From: Thozetella sp. PMI_491
Lineage: Eukaryota; Ascomycota; Sordariomycetes; Chaetosphaeriales; Chaetosphaeriaceae
Reading direction: 5' to 3'
Assembly (NCBI GenBank): GCA_021432635.1
Contig: MU270088.1
Span: forward strand, 62,001-126,000
DNA: 64,000 nt
Within the stretch, counting starts at the first letter, position 1. Every line of letters begins with the position of its first letter. The notes beneath the pieces were generated by a model. The model did not search any database and had not been told where the DNA came from. It saw only the letters and a list, made by a program, of their open reading frames with translations. The position numbers were made by a program, and so were the translations under genes. Of the stretch, positions 55,204 to 64,000 are shown one piece after another.

Positions 55204-56546
55204 CTACTTGTCCATCATCCGCGTTCAATCGATCTCCTCAGGCCCCTCGGGGCCAAGTAACCACTGGACAGCCAAGCTGGACCTGGAGAGCTGGTGACAC
55301 TGGCTTAGCTGCGTAACTCAAATGAGTGTTTCGTGGGATGGTTTTATTTGCAAAGGGATTAAATTAACAACCCCTGTGCTGGGACAGTGGAAGCGATCGA
55401 GAAGTAATGTGCCAGGAAGTGATGTACAAGGACAAGATAGGCTATCGCCCGTTGTAGTGCAGCCAGCATACAAAAGGCGGGTTCATCGTTAACTCAGCTA
55501 TACAGCAGCCGATCTAATCGAGGACTCGGACCACTTCATTGCTATCAGTTGTATTGCGGCCGTCGCGCAGCGTTGGGTCCAGCTTCGCAAAGCATGGGGC
55601 CTCTGGATGGTCTTCTTGCCATGGGACTTCCTGTAGTGCCATGACCCAGCGGGGCCTCCTGGGAGAAAAGCAAGTGAGTGAGTCGCTCCGAGCTGAAGCT
55701 GAGCGTCTAAAAGGGGGTAATATTCGCAGCGGGTATTACGATAACACCCCCAGACTTACCGGATCATGCTTAAGCCACAGATCGGCATCCCGCACGGAAC
55801 CAGCTTTGGCCAATCATTACCGATTCCTGCATGGCCAAACCGGAGTCTCACACAATTTCCATAGAGGGCGACCTGAGGCCCGGAGAAATAACCGCGTTCG
55901 TGGATGCCGAAGGACGAAGACAGTACAAGGTATACCTCAGCCCCACTGGGCGGTAGTCTGGCGAAGAATTGCACGACTTGCGGCCAGATAACCCAAGCGA
56001 ATTTCCTGTTGGAGTGAGGAAAAGGGTTGTTATGTATTTTTTTTCTTTCCATTGTCGTTCCGCCGTCAACGAGCCGGAGTTTTACAGGAATGTTCTTTTT
56101 GAAAGCTGAACGGCTTTCTCCCAATCAATACGGGAGTGGAAGACGTCGAGCTTACTGAACTGCGTGTAGATCGTACCACGGTGAGGATTGGGTTTCTAGA
56201 GACGAGATTCAAGAAGTTCGCGCTTATCAAAAAATACCTGTGTTCGATAGAGGAGCTGGCTGGGTGGCTAAGACTAGGCAGGCATGAGATTCTAGGCCTA
56301 TGGTATCGGATCTCTACTTCCTAGAGAGACATTTGGATGAAATTATTGATTTAAGAATAGTGTATGTACTCTACTACTATATTTAGGTATTTAATCATGT
56401 CTCAAGGGTCGTACATGCCAAGGGAAAACAGCTCAAAAGATAAAATGACATGAGTAACATACTCCAACTAGGCAATTGACAAAACACCGTTTCGATTGTT
56501 GATAAAATCTCCTAGGCGGAGGCATGGTGGTTAGCATCGCTCGGTC
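55204..56546. other. intergenic, no convincing gene
   Basis: Several open frames. A 41-codon plus-strand frame (55831-55956) reads protein-like (SHTISIEGDLRPGEITAFVD) but lacks exons or a start context. The rest shows nothing. Confidence 0.4.
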
Positions 56547-57006
56547 TCATGCAGTGTAGATGAGTTCAATGTGCTCACCAATGTTGATAATAGACCAGGC
56601 ATCACGGCCAGAACAGTCCTTGCATTGGGCATGGAGAAGCGTGTTACCTTGCAGGAGCTCCTCGTTGTGGCAGGTTGCCGTCATACCTCCACTGTGTTGC
56701 AAGTTAGATTAGCGTTGGCGGGCTCTGCCAGATGTTGTGGGGAATAATGACATACCCTCGCGTTAGCTGGCCACATGTGTTCTGGATGATCCCGTTGAAT
56801 CCAAGGGTCGACCAAGCCCAAGACCCATCCGTCCGCTGGCATTCGCAACTGAGCGAGGCGCAATTTCCGTAATCACTGAGTGATTTACCCTGGCACAATG
56901 CAATGCCACAGCTTCTGCACGAGTTTTGGAAGCCACCGGCAGCGACGAGCTGCGACCCTAATAGCGCAGCAACCAGGGGCAAGCGAACAATGTCGAATAG
57001 TTGCAT
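56547..57006 (-). CDS. secreted CVNH-domain (cyanovirin-N homolog) protein
   Basis: Two exons, 57006-56756 and 56691-56547, with a 64-bp intron (GTATGT...ACAG) give 131 residues. A signal peptide covers residues 1-23 (MQLFDIVRLPLVAALLGSQL). The mature part starts GGFQNSCRSCGIALCQGKSL and continues SCECQRTDGSWAWSTLGFNG, IIQNTCGQL, MTATCHNEE, AQCKDCSGRDAWSIINIGEH. The G-G-F...C, repeated N-x-(I/C) strands and the two-part pattern with a tryptophan before the second half resemble the CVNH fold found in fungi, which often binds mannose-type glycans, though extra cysteines make the match inexact. An alternative start at 57081 adds a non-signal extension and is less likely. Confidence 0.72.
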
Positions 57007-58998
57007 GTTGACTTGAATTCGCAAATAGTCGGCTCGGGTAAACAGAAAAATAGGTCTGCGAACGGAGGAGGACAACTGCAACAGAGAAAGGGACTGGCGA
57101 AAGCGCTTTGGGGCTCGAATGCCTCTTTCTTTATATAGTTTACCGATGATCGCCCTTTTCCTCGTTTGACTCCATCAATGTGCTAATGCTGATGATATCC
57201 GCTAACTTTTTACTAGAGTGCCTACGTTGAAATTAGGCGCATACATAGTGGATTCCCGTAATAGCTACCTCGTCGAAGTACCCATGTTGAGTATGGTAGC
57301 GACGAATACTGTGGTCAATAGCCCCTCCTGACTCGTAGGATGACTTGGCATTTCATACTGTTGTACAGATTGGGTACTCGAGCGGAACCTTGGTAACTGA
57401 CTTGGGGCTAGCTGGGCTTCCTTGGAATTGATGTTTAACCGGGTGCGGGCCTTGGCCCGCCATTAAGCGCAAGGGTCATGATCCTTTCGAGGCTCAACAT
57501 TGGCCTACAAGAAACCTTTGTATAATATACTCCCGTTCTGAAGGATCTAGTCAGATAGTCTGCTGTTGTATGCCGAAAAAAATCTACTTGATATCATGTA
57601 CAGTGCTGGGGGCATCGGGTACAGTTCTCTTATTATAATAATACCAATGCATGACATTCCATACTCCTTTGTAGTCCCTTGTTAGAAAGCCGCCTTGGAA
57701 GTCTGATGTGCGATTCCCCGAACGCTTTAAAGCATTTGGGTTCTGTGTTTGAAGAATCACTTGCAACCAAGAAAGATTCCGAACAACAACAAATTAACTG
57801 CTACAGTATACTTGGTTAGGTGTTGCTTTGGTTGCCAAGGAACCGTTTATGGTGTAGTACCGCTTACCTTGTGGCGGCCGACGCTAATGAATAGCTAACC
57901 CATAGTCATGCCGCATTGCCAGCAGGACCCATCCAAATGACTAGCCGATGGTCTGAATACAGTCTAATTGGACAAAAACACGAGACTCTTTAGACTTTGT
58001 TCAGGCACGCATGACTTAAAACGGCAGCACATAGGTGGACACCATACGCCAAGGACCCATACTCAGTGGGTAGCAGTACAGCGGCCGCGTCGGGCCACAT
58101 CGTCCAGGGTTTATGGGCCGAGGTAGCACTCGCTTGTGGGACTTGGCTCTAGCTTCTCGCATATCGAGTTGGCGTGATATCTGTTTAACACCACCGAGCC
58201 GTGCAAATTTACTCGAAGTCACTCAGCTTGTTGGGATACGGGTCAAACCATTGCCTACCCAACACGAAAAAGCCACTTACCCCAGCGGGATGTTTCATCA
58301 AGAACCTTCTGCTATCGTGAAATCGCAAAACTTCGCCCCGCTTTCAAATCCGGCCGTAGGATAAAGTAATACAAAATATTATCATGGAGGCGTTTTATGC
58401 ATAGCCGGCTTACTGCAAGGCGAAAAACACTGCAAGGATAGTATCCAGGTAGGGAAGACCTGTAAGTCTCGCTTCCCGAGCGGCAATCGCTTGGGTGATT
58501 TTTTGATGATAGGAGGCAGGAATGAACTAGTGGTCGATTACCTGGATGCCCAACTAGGTTGCCGAGATAGATGACCGACGAGGTCAAAGAGACTGGTTTA
58601 AGAGCACGATCTAGGCCACATAGACTGGAATATCTATGAGGTATGGTGTGGACCGACATCACGAACTAGGAACTCGGCGGGGGGGTGGGCTAACCTGAAT
58701 GACCGTCTAGCCGCCAGTCCTGTCTCCCGCGGGTTAAGAACTTACCGTTGTTTCACTCCAAATTCCGTGAAGAATTGCACAACCTTAAGCCTAAAGCCAT
58801 CGACAGTCATGTGAGACATACTGCGACTTCCATCCCAGCACCTTCTAATTCATATTAACGACACAAACTGAAACAACCTGTTGCAGCCCAGCGCGTTAGT
58901 CAAAGATCACTATTTAAACCTAACTACCTAGCCTACCGCCAGCCTGAAACTGTTGCATCCAACCCTCACAAGTAGAGGATGCTTTCGTACCGTGCAAA
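57007..58998. other. intergenic, no gene seen
   Basis: Two kilobases with only short unsupported frames on both strands. The final 60 bp are the CT-rich leader of the frame at 58999. Confidence 0.5.
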
Positions 58999-59373
58999 AT
59001 GATACCCCCATCCCTATCCAAACTCCTGTTCTCCGCCTTTGTCCAGCCAGCCCTTGCTCAAGGCAATTCCATAATATTTTCACAGTATGCAGGCGTACCA
59101 ACTGTGACAGCTGCATTCAACGGCCCCAGCGCTTCATCGTAGTCTGATTACGTTACCATCTGCACGAATTATCTTGGCGGATTGCAGCTTCTCGATGCCG
59201 TTCCTGCGAGCAAGGCTCCACAAATAGAGCAGATACGGGCCGACGGTGTTTGCAATTGCTGTACCAGCGTCGGGATATCTCAAGTCGATTCGTATTGTGC
59301 TCAATCCACGTCAGTTGCTTGCTTAGAGCAGGAATCACAGCGACCGAGGGTACAATCAAGCCGACGGAAATGA
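58999..59373 (+). pseudogene. secreted-protein frame interrupted by one TAG
   Basis: From ATG 58999: signal-like MIPPSLSKLLFSAFVQPALA, then SIIFSQYAGVPTVTAAFNGP, a TAG stop at 59140-59142, and the same frame goes on with SDYVTICTNYLGGLQLLDAV, ADGVCNCCTSVGISQVDSYC, CLEQESQ and a basic end at 59371. The continuation is open for 230 bp and cysteine-bearing, so the stop looks like a single lesion in one gene. No family named. Alternatively it is a 47-residue peptide and chance. Confidence 0.45.
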
Positions 59374-60071
59374 AAACTTCAGACGGCTAAAAAACGGACA
59401 GCGCTTGTTAAACAGACCAGTTTTGTAACTCCAATACCGATAACTATGAGTCTAGATCATTATCCGACTGGCTCCAGTAACCATAATGGGTTGTTTAATC
59501 ATAGTATGGGCACTATAAAGTGAATATGGGAAGTTCAAACGTTTCATAGCTAGGTATGCGAAGTGCTTGAGATGGTGCTAGGTGTTGAAGAAATCTATGT
59601 CGCTTATTGCCAACCGTGCCCATCTTGCGGCGTTTTATCTCTAAGAATGAAACACTTTAGTATTTAATATGAAGCTTAACGAGACTATAGAGACTTTATG
59701 CTAAGCTAGGAGCGATTTATCCGACGAAGTGGTAGTGGGTAGCCGTCATGTCTATCTCTTCTAGTCGAATAGGTATTATCCTACTCCATGAGCAGATATT
59801 ACCCTAGATTAACGGGATATAGTTCACAAAAGCCACCGAGATTTTGGTAGTGTTCCGAAAAAGATCCCGTCTCGGAAATAGCACAACCAGTTGGAGCGCT
59901 TGATGGGCTATCGGTTAAGCACAGAATGATCGCCATTTCCTGTACCATGATTACCGCTATAATAGGTGAAAAATCTTACACTCTCTTTTCGGTATCTAGA
60001 ACAGAAATTCCTAGAGAAATTCTGCTGTACGGAGGAATTTAAATATTTTACACAAATGGGAAACATTTATT
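59374..60071. other. intergenic, no gene seen
   Basis: AT-rich 3' flank of the BTB gene; nothing recognised. Confidence 0.5.
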
Positions 60072-61202
60072 TCAGTAACCACTAATTTTCTTGTGCTGGG
60101 CCAAGATCTGCCTCTTGAGTGGCTCCAGTACGATATCTGGCATGTTGACCAAAACTCTTTGAATCTTACTCAGGAGTATTTCTTTTGGGTTGCATTCACT
60201 GTGATCTTCCCCTCCTTTCATATGCCGGCCTATATCGTGGATGACTAGGTCCAGCAAGATTCTATGAAGATCTGAAATGCTCATACTGACGTCTGCTGTT
60301 TCCGGAAGTGGCCAAAGATTCGCACGTAGTAAACAAAAGCTAATGGATCCAAGAATCATGGACTCACACTTGTATGGACCCATATATCCTCCATGTATGC
60401 ATACGCGTTGCTTCCCATCTTCAGGTGCCAGTAGGCCAATTAGCTGGCGAAAGATATCCAGCAGTGCATCGACAGTTTCAATTCGAATAGCATTTATTCG
60501 TTCTAGAATACTCGCGTTAGCGACGATATGCCTGCTTCCGGGCATACGATCAAGCGGCCTACCAATTATCCCTGGCGGCATTCGTAAGGTAGCGATAGGG
60601 GAATCGCTCGAAAATGCGGAGGCAGGTGCATCCATCAATATTCTTCTAGCGATAGACTCGAATAGGTTCCCCTGACCTAGCTCCCATGCTACCCAGAGCA
60701 TCTTGAAATGGTTTATTTCAGAAAATGGCTGATGCAGGGAGGCAACCCAACTTTGCGCCCATGGCGCGAGAATGCCCGTGGCATCATAATAGTGGGTAAG
60801 GGTGGTAAGATCGTAGAGTTGGTCAACCGTAACAGTGCGCGGAATTCGGGTGAGGTACCCGTGGGCGATGGTAGCGAACACCTCAAATGGAGCCGGAGAG
60901 TCTTCTTCCAAATTTACTATCCAATGTTCCTTGTCGTGTTTCGCTTCGGCGAATGGCCCGTAGAGCATCCGGTCGAAGTAAGGCGAAACGCGAGATAGCG
61001 CTCTCGAACACACAATAAAGCGCCTCGCCTCTTTGGAGCGCTCGCTCGAGGAACCGACCACAAGGTGCAAATCTCCCCGTGAGTCTATTGTGGTGGAAGG
61101 AGCCCCATCAGGTTGGTTTTCAGTGCTTTGTGGAACTCTGTCATCGGTGTCAAACTCAAGTAGATTTTTCGCGTTGTCCATTGCTTTCGGCGGCGGTTGC
61201 AT
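60072..61202 (-). CDS. BTB/POZ-domain protein
   Basis: An intact single exon of 376 residues. The BTB domain (about 41-160) shows the fungal form: SRGDLHLVVGSSSERSKEAR, RFIVCSRALSRVSPYFDRML, YGPFAEAKHDKEHWIVNLEE, FATIAHGYLTRIPRTVTVDQ and LYDLTTLTHYYDATGILAPW. The C-terminal half is helical with a cysteine-bearing segment (CIHGGYMGPYKCES) and no second domain I recognise. Such proteins form an expanded ascomycete family of unknown function, probably protein-protein adaptors. A second Met at residue 8 could also be the start. Confidence 0.85.
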   Translation of the reverse strand: MQPPPKAMDNAKNLLEFDTDDRVPQSTENQPDGAPSTTIDSRGDLHLVVGSSSERSKEARRFIVCSRALSRVSPYFDRMLYGPFAEAKHDKEHWIVNLEEDSPAPFEVFATIAHGYLTRIPRTVTVDQLYDLTTLTHYYDATGILAPWAQSWVASLHQPFSEINHFKMLWVAWELGQGNLFESIARRILMDAPASAFSSDSPIATLRMPPGIIGRPLDRMPGSRHIVANASILERINAIRIETVDALLDIFRQLIGLLAPEDGKQRVCIHGGYMGPYKCESMILGSISFCLLRANLWPLPETADVSMSISDLHRILLDLVIHDIGRHMKGGEDHSECNPKEILLSKIQRVLVNMPDIVLEPLKRQILAQHKKISGY

Positions 61203-63892
61203 GCTGTTGAAATCGGATTCTAAATGTCGAACAGGCCCCGATTAAATAGTGCCGTCTACCCACCCACCTTAATATCGCGAGTCATGAGGCAACTAGACAC
61301 TGCCTCCCACAGATTACGAGGAGCACTGCCCTATAGTCTAGTGGTCTCGCCAAGCATGGCTTAGTGAACCCCGTCCATGTCAAACTTTAGGGCTCATTGT
61401 GACTAAATATAGGTCGGATGGAGAATACGAGGTGATTGCAACTGGGCACGAACATGAGCTGCCAGGGAGATTAAGTAGCTGTAGCATTCATATACTATAA
61501 AAGGGATTGCCATTTTGTAAAATTGCGCTTTCTTTCTTGGATCGTTTTTTATTCCTCTATAAATTCTTCTCGTCTTTATAGGACTGGGAACTCGCCTTTG
61601 GTAGATGATGGCACTTGATGCGCCTAGCCAAGATATCCATTAATCAATTGTATCGCTCGTTATGAAATTTGACTGTTGCTGTATCAGTCACCCCACTGTG
61701 TTGCATCTAAGCTTTCCCCAAGCCCCTCAATGAAAGCCATCCATTGTGTCACTAATTTAGAAAAAAAAAAACAGCTTATTGCACTACTCCATCGTGTTAC
61801 TAAACCCCGATCGAGGCATATTGATGCAGGTCGTCTATGGTGTACCGCAATGGAGTGTTTACTGTAGCGCTGGTTTCTCCGCTGCAGGCGATACGCAAGA
61901 ACAAACGGCGGTATCTTCGGTCCTGAACAAACAGGCACAATGTCCGCGATAACCATCTCAGTTTTGGCTTGTGCTAACAGGAGCTGCCCAGAAGAAGGGT
62001 TACCCCAATTTCACGCTCACATTTAACTAGCCCAAGATAGTAGGCTTACGTGGGTAGGCAAGGTGCTTTGAAGTGCATGATTCCCGAGATATTACATCTT
62101 CTTGTAGGAATTCTGCCAGAGATTATCCTTGTCCCAAGCCGCAACTAGCTGCCACAAACCTTGGAACCAATTGCAATCCTTGACCGCTGAAGATCATCTT
62201 GAGTCGCATTTAGGTGGAAGTTAAAGGACCTAATACGGATGGATGTAAGAATATCCCGTACGACCGACGTATTAATCCAGTATACAGTCTAGCGAAAGTA
62301 ATCCTGCCACAGACTGTAGACTGTAAACTACCGTAAATCTTCAGTACTGCATTTAGCAACTCTTTAATTTTGTTAATCTTCGCTGTCGGAGATTAATAAA
62401 ATGGTAGCTTGAGGCACTGCCAAACATCGATGGTCGGCAGCTCGAATATTTCCTCATTAAAGCTGTTTCTGTGTCCCGGAACGGAAACTCGATGCTCGGT
62501 TTTGCACAATTTTTATCTTAGTATAAACGACGTAGCTTGTACCTACTAAAGTCCCCAATGGGATTGTTGACAGTATCCTCGAACATTATGAAGAGAGTAT
62601 AATAGCAATGATAGATTCGCACAACCACTTTCCACTACGCTGCAGGCATTAAAACATTGAAGACACAAATGTGCACGGCAGCCTACGGAGCCGGTAATTA
62701 TTTGTGAAGTTGGAGTAGCCCGTGTTCCTTGCCAAGGAAACGCCAAATCTGCATGGCCATATTGAACACTGCTCCTATTTACGCCCGACAACGGGTCTAT
62801 CGGATACGCGGCATTTGGTCACGCTCGTCGAACGGAGTTCACAATCAGTATGTACATGCCCCATGTACAGTTCTAGAGGCCATAAAGGATGAAGCGAGCA
62901 TGATCCTGTATGAGCCCTTGCGAATCAACACAATGTCCATTCTCTGTGCGATAGTCTTCAAGGTATACTGGCCACCAGACCCGCACTAGTATCAAATGAG
63001 CAACGATTTGAACTTGACGAAGCCTATACCTTCTGCTCGACGGTAACCTAGGGGAACATTTCGTCGACCTACCTTTATAAATCTGATACTTTCGGGCCCC
63101 TTTCATCTCGCTTCTATTTCGATCATAATCTCGCTGCCCATTCGCCAATATGCGAAGGTCTTGTAAGTGTCTCCGCGCCCTACACACGCGCGCCAATTTC
63201 CAACTGCAGGTCCGTCTTTGCGTCCCCTATCCATTCTCTCTGTCTTCGTGTGACTGTCTTAATGAAAACTGCCCTCTGCTAAGAAACTCTATCCTTGTAA
63301 TTGCACCTGCATCGTATCAATTCATGCACTCTTAGTCGAGGAAGACCAACATATTCACTGAAGTTACCACTGCCTGCAAGATAGGAATCGCGGCATATGC
63401 AATGTCAGATGCAACAATTCGGACAATAAGTGAACCTTGAATTTTGAGGTGTAGGATTGGTTCATTCAAGTTTCGGGCTTCTAGTATCGCATTGCTCTCG
63501 GGTTTAGTGAGAACCTGGATTTCGGCGGGTCCGACACTTACACGCCAGCATTAGGCGCTTAATGCATTGCAGCCTAGTTGTCCGCTGTGCCGCAGGGCAA
63601 TAAACTTGGTCTTACAGGGTTATCTGAGAGGCAAAGCTGTATTTCATTGCCTTTTAATATTCAACTCCTGAAGTGGCATTCTCGTGGCATGCCAAAGCTG
63701 CGGCGCTCTTCGGGTAACCCAAAGTAACATATAATGTCAGTAATACTCCGTGTGGCTATACGTACTAATATATTAAGCGAGCTAAACTTATAAAAGGTGG
63801 CTGTTGGGGTTTGCGCCCCGCAACATGCCATGAGAGAGGCTAAATTCCACACAATTCACGCAGTCTTCTAGACATTGCCCTCGACAACCTCA
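61203..63892. other. long intergenic stretch, no gene seen
   Basis: About 2.7 kb. A tRNA-like but defective stretch lies at 61328-61393 (see rejected items). Short frames at 61676-61956, 62546-62989 and 62873-63335 have no support. Confidence 0.45.
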
Positions 63893-64000
63893 ATGGTTTC
63901 TCTACGTTTGTTCTTATATGCCGCCTGTTTTGGCCCGGCTTCCGTTGTCGACGCTTACATATGGCCAAATGAGAAAACAGATTATCTCGAAGGAATGATT
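63893..64000 (+). CDS. start of a secreted protein (cut by the window end)
   Basis: The first 36 residues: MVSLRLFLYAACFGPASVVD is a signal peptide, followed by AYIWPNEKTDYLEGMI. The W-P-N start after the signal peptide is like that of fungal secreted haem-peroxidase/WSC proteins, but too little is present to name it. The ATG lies in a CAACCTCAATGG context, fitting a fungal start. It continues beyond 64000. Confidence 0.5.
   Translation, partial: MVSLRLFLYAACFGPASVVDAYIWPNEKTDYLEGMI

Noticed and set aside
55831..55956. 41-codon frame with ISIEGDLRPGEITAFVD
   Set aside because: Short, no exon partners and no recognisable family.
61328..61393. Possible tRNA (GCCCTATAGTCTAGTGGTCT with a matching TTTAGGGC end)
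   Set aside because: The acceptor-like ends pair and an A-box-like word is present, but it is only about 66 bases, no proper anticodon arm forms and the B box (GGTTCGAATCC-type) is missing. At most a tRNA-derived relic.

Overview
The window looks like nuclear DNA of a filamentous ascomycete (Pezizomycotina). Genes are sparse. They are interrupted by short GT-AG introns, mostly 49-102 bp, often with a CTAAC/TACTAAC branch site. The protein families are typical of that group: Zn2Cys6 regulators, P450s, an ascomycete-type laccase, WSC domains, SAT4/rhodopsin-like membrane proteins and small secreted proteins. Gene density, the number of broken genes, and the repeats suggest an accessory or fast-evolving region. 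I cannot name the species. Exon structures were built by hand from splice sites plus frame continuity; domain names come from motif recognition, not from database searches.

Layout. 0-11 kb: a palindromic mobile element, a secreted alpha/beta hydrolase without a serine nucleophile, a 98-residue cysteine-rich secreted protein with one intron, a broken LYC1-like acetyltransferase, a secreted-module fragment and a damaged SAT4/rhodopsin-like gene. 11.8-15.1 kb: a GH3 beta-xylosidase carrying a WSC domain at each end. 16-18.5 kb: tandem repeats and degraded sequence. 18.5-22.9 kb: a complete laccase and a three-exon secreted protein. 24-26 kb: a broken alpha/beta-hydrolase (NLR/STAND N-terminus type) and a second mobile-element relic. 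26-32 kb: a Zn2Cys6 regulator, a lipocalin-like protein and a P450. 32.8-36.2 kb: a divergent pair, an NCS1 permease and a PuuE-type allantoinase. Their shared 318-bp promoter contains a UaY-type TCGG-N6-CCGA site and three GATA sites, so this is very probably a purine/allantoin utilisation module. 38-40.4 kb: a single-pass surface protein and a secreted PAF-acetylhydrolase-like enzyme. 41-44 kb: relics of a transcription factor and a transporter, then a two-exon secreted protein rich in N-glycosylation sites and built on a 69-bp repeat. 47-52 kb: a five-exon secreted protein, a P450 pseudogene, and a MerB-like gene cut off against an alcohol dehydrogenase fragment. 52.4-61.2 kb: an MDR dehydrogenase, degenerate repeats, a CVNH lectin-like secreted protein, an interrupted secreted protein and a BTB protein. 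63.9 kb: the start of another secreted protein that leaves the window.

Two themes stand out. One is secretion: about a dozen genes have signal peptides, several hidden by introns. The other is decay: five in-frame TAG stops lie in four different genes, and at least four sit where the family has or would allow Trp. TGG to TAG is what a C-to-T change in a CpA context on the other strand would give, the direction favoured by repeat-induced point mutation.
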